DNA of 64,000 nt from Thermoguttaceae bacterium (GTDB lineage Bacteria; Planctomycetota; Planctomycetia; Pirellulales; Thermoguttaceae): contig JAFRFG010000054.1 of NCBI GenBank assembly GCA_017434455.1, positions 124,001 through 188,000 of the forward strand, in the 5' to 3' direction. Every line of letters starts with the position of its first letter. Position 1 is the stretch's first letter. Both the position numbers and the translations under genes were made by a program. The notes under the pieces were generated by a model. That model made no database searches. It was not told the DNA's origin and was given only the letters and a program-made list of their open reading frames with translations. This document shows positions 18,793 through 27,466 of this stretch, piece by piece.

Positions 18793-19194
18793 ATGTCTAC
18801 CCCATCATCGGCCGATGCCCGTCCCGATTTCGTGAAGTGCGGAAATCTTCTTCCCGTTATCACGCAAGACGCCGCTACCGGCGAGGTTCTTATGCTCGCT
18901 TATATGAACGAGGAGGCCTACGACGAAACCCTTTCCACGGGCCGCGCCGTCTACTACAGCCGAAGCCGCAATAAGCTCTGGCGCAAGGGAGAAGAGAGCG
19001 GCAACGTCCAAAAAGTCGTCGGGGTTTTCCTCGACTGCGACCGCGATACCCTTCTTTTGAAGGTTGAACAGATCGGCGGGGCCGCCTGTCACGAGGGATA
19101 CAAGAGCTGCTTCTTCCGCCAGGTGACCGATGACGGCCTGAAAGTCATCGCCCAGCGGATCTTTGATCCGGCCGAGGTTTACCACAAGAAGTAG
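18793..19194 (+). CDS. hisI: Phosphoribosyl-AMP cyclohydrolase
   Basis: 133 residues, matching stand-alone HisI, which opens the adenine ring of phosphoribosyl-AMP in the third step of histidine synthesis. The signature runs through [25 protein letters not shown], the metal-binding DCDRD and the zinc ligands CHEGYKSCF. There is no HisE (pyrophosphohydrolase) domain fused to it. GAGGAGAAA precedes the ATG. hisG follows 126 bases later on the same strand, so the two form a partial histidine locus; the other his genes are not in the window. Confidence 0.96.
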   Translation: MSTPSSADARPDFVKCGNLLPVITQDAATGEVLMLAYMNEEAYDETLSTGRAVYYSRSRNKLWRKGEESGNVQKVVGVFLDCDRDTLLLKVEQIGGAACHEGYKSCFFRQVTDDGLKVIAQRIFDPAEVYHKK

Positions 19195-19320
19195 CGGGAA
19201 GGCCGCGCCGACAACAAATACAATCATCCCCGGTCTTCTTCCCGTGTGGGCGCCTGAGCGTTGTCCCGCCTGGTGAGAAACCGCAAAAACCGGAATCGTT
19301 CGTACCAAAGAGAGGATGTC

Positions 19321-20208
19321 ATGTCTACGGGAAACGGATCAATTCTCAAGCTCGGTATTCCTGCCGGTTCACTTCAGGAAGCTACCGTCGAGCTGTTCAA
19401 GCGCAGCGGCTACGAAATCACCATCGAGCGTCGGAGCTACTTCCCCACCATCGACGATGAAGAGATTGAATGTATGCTCATCCGCGCTCAGGAGATGGCG
19501 CGTTACGTCGCGATCGGCGTTCTCGACGCCGGACTGACCGGTCACGACTGGATCGAGGAAACCGGCGCCGATGTCATCGAAGTGGCCGAGCTCAAATTCT
19601 CGAAGGTCAGCCGCCGCCCGGTTCGTTGGGTCCTGTGTGTCCCCAACGATTCGCCGATCAAGTCGGTGAAAGACCTCGAGGGGAAGAGAATCGCCACCGA
19701 GGCGGTCGGTCTGACGCAGCGCTACTTAGAGAAGCATGGGGTCAAGGCCGAGGTCGAGTTCAGCTGGGGCGCCACCGAGGTCAAACCGCCGAAGCTGGCC
19801 GACGCCATCGTCGAAGTGACCGAGACCGGCAGTTCCCTGCGGGCGAACAATCTGCGTATTGTTGACGAGATTCTCCAGTCGACGACCCGATTCATCGCCA
19901 ATAAAAAGGCATATGCCGACCCCTGGAAGAAGAAAAAGATCGACGACATCGTTCTGGTCCTCAAAGCGACCATGGCCGCCGAGGGAATGGTCGGTTTGAT
20001 GATGAATGTCCCGAAGGCGAACCTCGACACCATCCTGCAGATTCTCCCCTCCCTCCAAGAGCCGACGATTTCGACGCTCTCGGATCCCGAATGGGTCGAT
20101 GTGCTGACGATTTGCAATGAGAAACAAATCCGTGAGCTGATCCCGCGCCTGAAGGCCGCCGGCGCCTGCGGCCTGATCGAATATCAGATCTCTAAGATCA
20201 TCGATTAG
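19321..20208 (+). CDS. hisG: ATP phosphoribosyltransferase, long form
   Basis: The start is set at the ATG at 19321 after AGAGAGGATGTC; a TTG at 19261 is in frame but unsupported. 295 residues fits the long HisG form, which carries its own C-terminal ACT-like regulatory domain and needs no HisZ. It catalyses the first, feedback-inhibited step of histidine synthesis. Landmarks are [27 protein letters not shown], the PRPP-binding region near [15 protein letters not shown], and GLMMNVPK in the regulatory domain. Its TAG overlaps the stop codon of the convergent DUF374 gene. Confidence 0.96.
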   Translation: MSTGNGSILKLGIPAGSLQEATVELFKRSGYEITIERRSYFPTIDDEEIECMLIRAQEMARYVAIGVLDAGLTGHDWIEETGADVIEVAELKFSKVSRRPVRWVLCVPNDSPIKSVKDLEGKRIATEAVGLTQRYLEKHGVKAEVEFSWGATEVKPPKLADAIVEVTETGSSLRANNLRIVDEILQSTTRFIANKKAYADPWKKKKIDDIVLVLKATMAAEGMVGLMMNVPKANLDTILQILPSLQEPTISTLSDPEWVDVLTICNEKQIRELIPRLKAAGACGLIEYQISKIID

Positions 20209-20978
20209 GGTTCCCTCGCTTCGAGGGGGATTTCATCCACCGCCGAGGCGCGGGGATAGGCCGGATACAACACGCCGCGCCGCGGACCTGGCGAAAGGTT
20301 CGCGGCGTTTTTGATTTCATATCCTTCCTCGGCCCAGCGCTCGGCCAGCGCGCAGAGGCGATTCATCAGTTCCTCAATACGCCGGGTGTAGTGCTCGATC
20401 CCCTGACGGTCCAATTCGCTGGGAATACTCACCGGCGGACCGGCGATCAGCCGCGCGCGCGAGCCGGGACGCGGAATGGCGAATCGATCCCACGATCGAA
20501 GACGCCAAGGGCGATCGTAGCCGACCCCCAGCGGGATGATATCGATCCCCAGCCGCGAGGCGAGGTAGACGGCGCCCCCGGCCATCTTGCGGCGGGGGCC
20601 GCGAGGGCCGTCGGGAGTCATCGTCAGCTGCCACTTTTCTTTAGCGTTTTTCATCATCTGGCAAATCGCCGCCGATCCGCTGCGCGCGGTCGATCCGCGG
20701 ACCGCGCCGAAGCCGATCCGACGGGCAATCTCGGCGAGGATGTCGGCGTCACGGTGCCGGGACAGAAGCATGGTCATGTGGCAATTCGGACGCAGGTGGA
20801 GAAAGAACTGGATATACTCGTGCCAGAAAAGATAAAGACGGGGTTGATCATCAAAAGGAACAGCCGGATCGATCGACGGGTCGTAGTAGGCGATCTTATA
20901 ATCGAGTGTCGACATCCACCCCTTGACCAGGGCCGATACGGCAAGTCCCAATGGCTGAATCATCCGCGGCGGGGCCAT
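20205..20978 (-). CDS. DUF374-type lysophospholipid acyltransferase family protein
   Basis: 257 residues. It matches DUF374, a relative of lysophospholipid and lipid A acyltransferases: [12 protein letters not shown] (the His-containing acyltransferase box), [30 protein letters not shown], and [12 protein letters not shown] before a hydrophobic segment. It is probably membrane-associated and adds an acyl chain to a lipid or glycolipid in envelope synthesis. Its stop codon overlaps that of hisG tail to tail. GGGAGAG precedes the ATG. It lies downstream of the membrane-protein gene and metK on the same strand and may be co-transcribed. Confidence 0.85.
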   Translation of the reverse strand: MAPPRMIQPLGLAVSALVKGWMSTLDYKIAYYDPSIDPAVPFDDQPRLYLFWHEYIQFFLHLRPNCHMTMLLSRHRDADILAEIARRIGFGAVRGSTARSGSAAICQMMKNAKEKWQLTMTPDGPRGPRRKMAGGAVYLASRLGIDIIPLGVGYDRPWRLRSWDRFAIPRPGSRARLIAGPPVSIPSELDRQGIEHYTRRIEELMNRLCALAERWAEEGYEIKNAANLSPGPRRGVLYPAYPRASAVDEIPLEAREP

Positions 20979-20999
20979 ATCCGAACTCTCCCGCGGCGG

Positions 21000-22085
21000 C
21001 TATCGCCGCTGGAACCGATCCGAGGCGGAACCGGTCGATTGGACAATAAAACCAAATCGGATGGTATCGTCGGGAAAACGCCCCGGAAGAATCTCCCCGG
21101 CGTGACGATCCCCGGAGAGTCTGCGCACCTCGATTCGAGCGCCAAACGGCTCCACTCGCGTCGCGGTGAGCTTGACATCGCTCCCCGCCAGCTGAAATAA
21201 CTCCAATTCGGGAGTGGACTCGAAGGGGGGCGTAAAATTCAGGTGGATCACACACAGGTCCTGTCCCGGGGCGAAACGGGGACGAACCCAACCCTCGATC
21301 CGTTCCAGGCCATCCTCGGTCCGATAGCGATTTTCGCTGTAGAGGCAATCGGGATCGGGCTCATCCTCTTGCTCGATATCCTCTTCGATCTCTCCTACGC
21401 TTTCCCCTTCGCCGGTCTTAACGCTCCCCTCAAAAAAGGTCTCATGAAGCGTTTGGGGCGATTCGGCGGCAAAGGGGATGGAGACGGACGGTTCGAAGGG
21501 AACGGTCGTTTCTTCGCGCCGCCGCGTACCGAAGGTCTCCTCGGCCAGACGGATCCCACTGACCGCGGCGGCCGCGGGGACATCGTCCGCGGAAACAGTG
21601 TCCGACGGCTGTGTCGGTTCGGCGGCGACCCAGCGGCGAAGCCCCCCGACCCAAGAGGGAATCAGAAAGAACCACCACCATTGGCCCAAGACCAGCAGCG
21701 CCAAAAGCGGCACGGCCCTCCAGCGGAAGAGGGGGAGGAGCAAAACCGCCAGGCAGACCAGCGGGAGAAGAATCACCGAGTAGCGCCCCAGAAACTCCCC
21801 GCCGCGGCCGCGTATCGGAAGCCCCCGCTCCAGAGGAAGGTCGGAATCGTCCTCACGCGTGTGGCGGAGCAGCTGAGACGAACCGGCCAGAAAAAGAAAG
21901 AAGGCGATCAAAAGAAGACCGCCGAAGAAGGACCCTCCGCCGACGCTGCGGCGGCGGCACAACAATACCGCCACCCCTCCCCAAAGGAGGAGATACGAAA
22001 GCAGCTCTCCGGCCAAACAGCAGACGCTCGAAATCGAACGTATGTTGTTGTCGGCGGAATCGGTGGAAAAGGGCTTGTCTTGCAC
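21000..22085 (-). CDS. Unknown membrane protein, immediately downstream of metK
   Basis: I do not recognise the family. The most likely start is the GTG at 22085, one base after the metK stop (361 residues); a TTG at 22124 inside metK is also in frame. The N-terminal 145 residues hold four or five hydrophobic segments (such as ELLSYLLLWGGVAVLL, FFGGLLLIAFFLFLAG, VILLPLVCLAVLLLPLF, LLALLVLGQWWWFFL). An acidic, Pro/Glu-rich linker follows, then a soluble domain (about 255-361) with beta character and WVRPRFAPGQ, HLNFTPPF. The close junction with metK implies translational coupling. Confidence 0.6.
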   Translation of the reverse strand: MQDKPFSTDSADNNIRSISSVCCLAGELLSYLLLWGGVAVLLCRRRSVGGGSFFGGLLLIAFFLFLAGSSQLLRHTREDDSDLPLERGLPIRGRGGEFLGRYSVILLPLVCLAVLLLPLFRWRAVPLLALLVLGQWWWFFLIPSWVGGLRRWVAAEPTQPSDTVSADDVPAAAAVSGIRLAEETFGTRRREETTVPFEPSVSIPFAAESPQTLHETFFEGSVKTGEGESVGEIEEDIEQEDEPDPDCLYSENRYRTEDGLERIEGWVRPRFAPGQDLCVIHLNFTPPFESTPELELFQLAGSDVKLTATRVEPFGARIEVRRLSGDRHAGEILPGRFPDDTIRFGFIVQSTGSASDRFQRR

Positions 22086-22086
22086 G

Positions 22087-23295
22087 TCAGAGAGACTTTT
22101 TCGCGGCCTGTTTGAGATCCTCAATATGCTCTGTCAGTTCCCAGGTGAAGTCCTCATCGTCACGGCCAAAGTGGCCGCCGGTGGCGGTCTTCTTGAAAAT
22201 CGGACGGCACAGATTCAGGTGCTCGATGATTTTCTGAGGGGTAAGGCGGAAATGCTCACGGATCAGATCCGCCAGTACATCATCACCAATCTTTCCCGTT
22301 CCCTCGGTATCAACCCGAACACTCACCGGCTCGCACAGACCAATAACATAGGCCAGCTGAATCTCGCACGAATCCGCCAGTTCGGCGGCGACGATATTCT
22401 TCGCGATATGACGCGCCATATAGGCGGCGCTGCGGTCAACTTTGGTGGGATCCTTCCCCGAGAACGCCCCGCCCCCGTGCCGGGCCCAGCCGCCATAGGT
22501 GTCGACGATGATCTTGCGACCCGTCAAGCCGCAGTCACCGCAGGGGCCGCCAATAACGAAGGTACCGGTCTCGTTGATCTTAAATTTAACACCTTCCTTA
22601 TCGATCGGTAATTGCGAAAGGATCGGCTGAATCACATTCGGCACAAGCCACTCACGAATCTGGTTTTGACCGACCTTTTCGCTGTGCTGGGTCGAAACGA
22701 CGACGGTATCGATCCGAACAGGTTTGATTACAGGTTTTTTTCCCTCGTCATTGTACTCGTACTCGACCGTCACCTGGCTCTTGCTGTCGGGACGCAGCCA
22801 ATCGACCTCCCGGTTGAGGCGTGCCTCGGTCAAACGATTGACGATCCGATGGGCAAGAACGATCGGAAGCGGCATAAGCTCCTTGGTCTGGTTGCAGGCA
22901 TAACCGAACATCAACCCTTGATCCCCGGCCCCAAGCTGTTTCTCGTCCCCCTGGGTAACATCCCTGGCATGGTCGACCCCCTGGGCGATATCCGGACTTT
23001 GACCATGGATCGCCACCATGACTTTGCAGGTGTTCGCATCGATTCCCCAGGAGTCATCCACGTAGCCCACGCGTCGAATCACGTCTCGGACAATCTGCTC
23101 GTATTCAACCTGAGCCGTTGTGGTGATCTCACCGGCGACCACCGCCAGATCTTTCCCCACGAGCGTCTCACAGGCCACCCGACTTGCGGGGTCTTGCTCA
23201 AGACAGGCATCGAGGATACTATCGGAGATCTGATCGGCCAGTTTATCGGGATGCCCCGCGCTCACCGCCTCACTGGTAAACAAACGCTTTGCCAT
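22087..23295 (-). CDS. metK: S-adenosylmethionine synthase
   Basis: 402 residues from the ATG at 23295 (a GTG directly before it is possible). It makes S-adenosylmethionine from methionine and ATP. Family signatures are [20 protein letters not shown] (ATP/metal-binding His and Asp near the N-terminus), [35 protein letters not shown] and [19 protein letters not shown]. The length is normal and the residues appear intact. It is the first gene of a likely minus-strand operon with the membrane protein and the DUF374 acyltransferase. I found no recognisable SAM riboswitch upstream. Confidence 0.97.
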   Translation of the reverse strand: MAKRLFTSEAVSAGHPDKLADQISDSILDACLEQDPASRVACETLVGKDLAVVAGEITTTAQVEYEQIVRDVIRRVGYVDDSWGIDANTCKVMVAIHGQSPDIAQGVDHARDVTQGDEKQLGAGDQGLMFGYACNQTKELMPLPIVLAHRIVNRLTEARLNREVDWLRPDSKSQVTVEYEYNDEGKKPVIKPVRIDTVVVSTQHSEKVGQNQIREWLVPNVIQPILSQLPIDKEGVKFKINETGTFVIGGPCGDCGLTGRKIIVDTYGGWARHGGGAFSGKDPTKVDRSAAYMARHIAKNIVAAELADSCEIQLAYVIGLCEPVSVRVDTEGTGKIGDDVLADLIREHFRLTPQKIIEHLNLCRPIFKKTATGGHFGRDDEDFTWELTEHIEDLKQAAKKSL

Positions 23296-23360
23296 CACAG
23301 TTCAACATCCTGTAAAACGACGCGCCGAGGAGAACTCTCCCCCCAAGCGCGCAAACGATT

Positions 23361-23377
23361 CCTTAAATACCTTAAGG
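23361..23377. repeat. Inverted repeat in the metK upstream region
   Basis: CCTTAA (23361-23366) and TTAAGG (23372-23377) flank a five-base spacer about 70 bases upstream of metK. It could be an operator half-site pair. The 402-base gap 23296-23697 contains this repeat and the promoter at 23663-23691, but I see no gene or riboswitch consensus. Confidence 0.35.
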
Positions 23378-23662
23378 AGAACTTTACGAATCTCGGGACG
23401 CTTGATTCAGACGTCCATCATACGGGAGATTTTAGTATCCCTTCAACGCCAATGCAAGAGGATCCTTCCACCCCGCAAGAACATCTCGTGATCAGCCCCC
23501 CTGAACAATCAATCGGTCGTGTCACCGGCATCCCGCCGAGTTGGGCGGTTGTTTGACCGTTCGGCGTCACGACAAAACTCGATATAAGCGATACCCTCAC
23601 AGGCGTTTTACACGGTCCGTCCATAGTTTACCGCAGAACTGTTTTTTCCGCCGGAAAAACCC

Positions 23663-23691
23663 TTGATAGATAAGCCCGTTAGGGGTATTAT
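23663..23691 (+). promoter_or_regulatory. Promoter of the PAS-GAF-receiver gene, abutting its ATG
   Basis: TTGATA (23663-23668), 17 bases, TATTAT (23686-23691). Transcription would begin about six to seven bases later, at or next to the ATG at 23698, which implies a leaderless message or use of the later ATG at 23758. Confidence 0.5.
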
Positions 23692-23697
23692 CTTCTC

Positions 23698-25479
23698 ATG
23701 GCGGACGCCGGAGAGGTTCTCCCGCGTCACAAACGGTTTGTTTATTTCCCGCGGAATATGAGTACCTCCCCCGACAAAAAGCCCAGACACGAATCCCTGG
23801 CCGATTCCCTCTCCAGCGGGATCACCCAGGTCGATTTGGATCAGCGAATTATTTGGGCCAACAAGCCGTTCCGCCGTCGCTTCGCGATCGATGACCCCGT
23901 CGGGAAGGGTTTTTACGACATCTTTGTCGATCCGGCTTTGGCCGGGCCCGATTATTGCCCGCTGGAAACAGTTCGCTCGACCGGTCGGGGGACGACCTCG
24001 AAGATCTGGGTCGGTCCTGCCGATAAGCGCTCCTGCTTTGAGTTCGACGTCACCCCCGACTTCGATGAGAATGGTCAGATCGAGGGCTGTTTCATCGAGA
24101 TGCGCGACGTGACCGAGCTGATGCTCGTCGACGAAACGCTTCGAAAGCTCCAAAACGTCGGCCGGCTTTTGGTCGACCTGTCCAGTGAGGAGCTGGCGCT
24201 CATGTCCGCCGAGGGACGCAAAACGCTTCTCGCCGAAAAAATCAAAGAGAATATGCGCGAGATTCTCGCGTACGACGCCTTTGAGTTTCGCCTCTACGAT
24301 GAAGAGAACAAAACGCTCGTCCCTTTTATCAATTTCGGAATCGACGAGGAAGCCAGCCAATGTCCGCTGGCGGTATCCACCGACGGCGGCGGAATATCCG
24401 GTTATGTGGCCAGCACCAAACACAGTTACCTCTGTGAGGATACCGTCAACGAACCGGGATATATTCCGGGACTCAAGGACGCGCGCTGCTCCATCACCGT
24501 CCCGATCCTCTGGTACGATCTGTTGATCGGTACCTGCAATGTCGAGAGCAAAATCCCCGGCGCCTTCTCCGATCGTGACACCTACTTCCTCAAAATTTTT
24601 GCCCACGATGTCGCCGCGGCGCTCCACACCCTCGAGCTGCTCAGCCACGAAAATGAGTTCGGCGCCCGTCGAAGCGTCGATCGCATCTTTCGTTCCGTCA
24701 CCATTCCGATCGACCGAATCATCGAAGACGCCTCGCTCCTTTTAGATCGGCACAAGAATGATTCCGGCGATGATCAAATTCTTAAACAGATCCTTCTGCG
24801 CTCCAGAACCATCCACGATCAGATCACGGCGGTCCTGCAAACCCATTCCAGTGATCACCCCCTCCTGGCCAATCGCCGTGTTTTGATCCTCGACAAAGAC
24901 GACTCCAATGTCCAGACGGCCCACCATATTTTCGAACCGTACGGATGTTCGGTCGAATCGTCTTCCAACGCCAATACGGCGCTGTCGATGATTCGGCTCA
25001 GTCACTACGATGTCATTATCTCCGAGCTCTACCCGGAAGGGATGAACGGTTTCCAGCTCCTGATCCGTCTGCATGATATGTTCCCCGACCTGCCGGCGAT
25101 TCCGTTGGTCTTAGCCGCGGACATCGGAGTCCATGACAAGGGGCATATCGTCGCGATGGCGAACGGCCGCGGCTTGCTCGGAACCGTTGCCCGCCCCCTT
25201 CAGCCGAACAATCATTTCTTTAGAATTATAGAATTGGTCATTACCACCTGCGGTCAGCGTGACGCGGAGGGGAATCTTCTTGGCGCGAACAAGGCGCCTT
25301 CGGTCCTGAACAGCCCCAGGCCCACTGTCGAAGTGGTTACAAAGGGTCGTTCGGACGGATTCTATCACCGCCAGGGGGCCGATCGTTTCCGTGCCTGGCT
25401 CGATCTTATCCCCGACCGTGACCGGGACGACAATAGCCTTTCCGACGATACCGATTCCTCGGGTCTGGACGCGACTTAA
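23698..25479 (+). CDS. PAS-GAF protein with a degenerate receiver domain and no kinase ATPase domain
   Basis: 593 residues, cytoplasmic. A PAS-like domain (about 35-140; ITQVDLDQRIIWANKPF) is followed by a GAF domain (about 150-325; YDAFEFRLYDEENKTLVPF, SITVPILWYDLLIGTCNVES). A helical stretch (about 330-385) occupies the place of a HisKA dimerisation region but has VTIPIDR where a HE-x-x-x-P box would be. A receiver-like domain follows from about 394. Its acidic residues (D399, D401/D402) remain, but the phospho-acceptor position reads ISELYPEGMNG, Glu in place of Asp (E443), and the conserved Lys is Arg (VARPLQP). It may be a phosphorylation-independent sensor or scaffold. Start 23698 or 23758. 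It lies 100 bases upstream of the NifU-like gene. Confidence 0.75.
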   Translation: MADAGEVLPRHKRFVYFPRNMSTSPDKKPRHESLADSLSSGITQVDLDQRIIWANKPFRRRFAIDDPVGKGFYDIFVDPALAGPDYCPLETVRSTGRGTTSKIWVGPADKRSCFEFDVTPDFDENGQIEGCFIEMRDVTELMLVDETLRKLQNVGRLLVDLSSEELALMSAEGRKTLLAEKIKENMREILAYDAFEFRLYDEENKTLVPFINFGIDEEASQCPLAVSTDGGGISGYVASTKHSYLCEDTVNEPGYIPGLKDARCSITVPILWYDLLIGTCNVESKIPGAFSDRDTYFLKIFAHDVAAALHTLELLSHENEFGARRSVDRIFRSVTIPIDRIIEDASLLLDRHKNDSGDDQILKQILLRSRTIHDQITAVLQTHSSDHPLLANRRVLILDKDDSNVQTAHHIFEPYGCSVESSSNANTALSMIRLSHYDVIISELYPEGMNGFQLLIRLHDMFPDLPAIPLVLAADIGVHDKGHIVAMANGRGLLGTVARPLQPNNHFFRIIELVITTCGQRDAEGNLLGANKAPSVLNSPRPTVEVVTKGRSDGFYHRQGADRFRAWLDLIPDRDRDDNSLSDDTDSSGLDAT

Positions 25480-25579
25480 GATGATTCCGGCCCATAACAA
25501 GTATCGTTTTCAATGACAACAACGAAACCGTAATAGTCAACCACCTTCACTTTTAACCCAAGAACTGGAGAATGGATCG

Positions 25580-26272
25580 ATGGAGTATTCTCGCGAAGTG
25601 CAACAGATGACCTGTGTCGCCAAGGGGCCGAAACACGGCCCGGCACCGATTCCGGAAGAGGGAAAATGGGTCCCCGTGACTCAGATTTCCGATATTTCGG
25701 GTTTCACTCACGGCATCGGCTGGTGCGCCCCGCAGCAGGGTGCCTGCAAGCTGACCTTGAACGTTAAAGACGGGATCATCGAAGAAGCGCTCGTCGAAAC
25801 CCTCGGCTGCTCCGGGATGACCCACTCCGCCGCGATGGCGGCGGAGATTCTCGCCGGCAAGACCCTCTTGGAAGCCCTCAATACCGACCTGGTCTGCGAC
25901 GCGATCAATACCGCGATGCGTGAGCTCTTCCTGCAGATCGTCTACGGTCGTTCCCAGTCCGCTTTCTCCGAGGGCGGTCTGGTGGTCGGCGCCGGTCTGG
26001 AGGACCTCGGCAAGGGTCTGCGCAGCCAGATCGGCACGATGTACAGCACGAAGGTCAAGGGGGTTCGTTACCTCGAAATGGCCGAGGGGTACGTCCTTTC
26101 CATCGGCCTGGACACCGACGATCAGGTGATCGGCTACAAGTTCGTCAACCTTGGAAAGATGATGGAAGCGATCAAGAAGGGGACCGATCCGAAAGAAGCG
26201 TTCGAAAAGAACATCGGAACCTACGGCCGTTACGCCGACGCCGCCAAGACGATTGACCCGCGTAAAGAATAA
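25580..26272 (+). CDS. NifU-like iron-sulfur cluster assembly scaffold protein
   Basis: 230 residues. It resembles the NifU/IscU N-terminal scaffold domain, on which Fe-S clusters are assembled: cysteines at 49, 56, 77 (TLGCSGMTHS) and 106 (LVCDAIN) give the spacing expected for the three scaffold ligands plus an extra one. N-terminal (1-40) and C-terminal (150-230) extensions are not typical of IscU. A GGAGAATGG site precedes the ATG. It is paired with the GGGtGRT gene 90 bases downstream, a pairing I recall for this subtype in anaerobic bacteria and archaea. No cysteine desulfurase is adjacent. Confidence 0.8.
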   Translation: MEYSREVQQMTCVAKGPKHGPAPIPEEGKWVPVTQISDISGFTHGIGWCAPQQGACKLTLNVKDGIIEEALVETLGCSGMTHSAAMAAEILAGKTLLEALNTDLVCDAINTAMRELFLQIVYGRSQSAFSEGGLVVGAGLEDLGKGLRSQIGTMYSTKVKGVRYLEMAEGYVLSIGLDTDDQVIGYKFVNLGKMMEAIKKGTDPKEAFEKNIGTYGRYADAAKTIDPRKE

Positions 26273-26362
26273 CTCCCGGTTTCACTGCCGGTTTCTCTGG
26301 CGTCCCTTGAAAAAGACGCTTTTCCCATCCTAAAAACAACGAATAATAAAGGAATAAAACCT

Positions 26363-27361
26363 ATGGTGACTTTCGAGAGTTATGAGCGGCGTATCGCTCA
26401 GATTGAACCGATCCTCAAAAAATACGGTTACGCCGACTTAGAGGCGGCCGACGCCTTCTGCAAGAGCAAGGGTGTCAACGTTGGTGAGATCGTCCGTTCC
26501 ATTCAGCCGATTGCCTTTGAAAACGCCGTTTGGGCCTATACCCTCGGCGCCGCGATCGCCTTCAAGAAGGGCTGCTCCAAGGCCGCCGACGCCGCCGAGG
26601 CGATCGGTGAGGGTCTTCAGGCGTTCTGCATCCCCGGTTCGGTCGCCGACCAGCGTCAGGTCGGGCGCGGCCACGGCAACCTGGCCGCGATGCTTCTGCG
26701 CGAAGAAACGAAATGCTTCTGCTTCCTGGCCGGCCACGAATCGTTCGCCGCGGCCGAGGGCGCTATCGGTATCGCCCGTACCGCCAACAAGGTCCGCAAG
26801 GCGCCGCTGAAGGTGATCCTCAACGGTCTTGGAAAAGACGCCGCGATGATCATCAGCCGTATCAACGGTTTCACTTACGTCCAGACGAAGTACGACTACT
26901 ACACCGGCGAGCTGACGATCGTCCAAGAGAAGCCGTACTCCAACGGTGAGCGCGCGCTGGTTCGCTGCTTCGGTGCCGACGATGTCTGCGAGGGCGTGGC
27001 GATCATGCGCCATGAGGACGTCGATGTTTCGATCACCGGTAACTCGACCAACCCGACCCGCTTCCAGCATCCGGTCGCGGGGACCTACAAGAAATGGTCG
27101 ATCGACAACGGGAAGAAGTACTTCTCGGTCGCTTCCGGCGGAGGCACCGGCCGTACCCTTCACCCCGACAACATGGCCGCCGGTCCGGCGTCGTACGGGA
27201 TGACCGACACCATGGGCCGCATGCACTCCGACGCCCAGTTCGCCGGTTCCAGCTCCGTTCCGGCTCACGTCGAGATGATGGGGCTCATCGGTATGGGGAA
27301 CAACCCGATGGTCGGCGCCACCGTCGCCGTGGCGGTCGCCGTGGAGGAGGCCTCGAAGTAG
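26363..27361 (+). CDS. GGGtGRT family protein
   Basis: 332 residues. It belongs to the family named after its conserved motif, here GGGTGRT at 259-265, within a Gly/Met-rich C-terminal region (SYGMTDTMGRMH, MMGLIGMGNNPMVGATVAVAVA). It has several cysteines (33, 71, 89, 118, 120, 202, 209), including an adjacent C-F-C pair. Other conserved-looking blocks are DQRQVGRGHGNLAAMLL and FLAGHESFAAAEGAIG. No activity is established for the family; the neighbouring NifU-like scaffold suggests an Fe-S linked function. AAAGGA precedes the ATG. A strong terminator follows. Confidence 0.9.
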   Translation: MVTFESYERRIAQIEPILKKYGYADLEAADAFCKSKGVNVGEIVRSIQPIAFENAVWAYTLGAAIAFKKGCSKAADAAEAIGEGLQAFCIPGSVADQRQVGRGHGNLAAMLLREETKCFCFLAGHESFAAAEGAIGIARTANKVRKAPLKVILNGLGKDAAMIISRINGFTYVQTKYDYYTGELTIVQEKPYSNGERALVRCFGADDVCEGVAIMRHEDVDVSITGNSTNPTRFQHPVAGTYKKWSIDNGKKYFSVASGGGTGRTLHPDNMAAGPASYGMTDTMGRMHSDAQFAGSSSVPAHVEMMGLIGMGNNPMVGATVAVAVAVEEASK

Positions 27362-27396
27362 CGGCCGTTTCGACCGATCCAAAGAAGTGCCAATAG

Positions 27397-27428
27397 AAAA
27401 CGCCGCGCCTGTTAGGCGCGGCGTTTTT
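27397..27428. terminator. Bidirectional terminator between GGGtGRT and C45-like genes
   Basis: A perfect 14-bp stem, 27397-27410 with 27414-27427, has a three-base loop, four As on one side and five Ts on the other, so it can end transcripts from both convergent genes. Confidence 0.85.
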
Positions 27429-27466
27429 CGTGTTTGGTTCGCTGGTCAAAAAGCCCGCGAGGCCCG

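Noticed and set aside
23296..23460. Possible SAM riboswitch upstream of metK
   Set aside because: I find none of the conserved cores of the SAM-I, SAM-II or SAH classes; only a short inverted repeat is visible.
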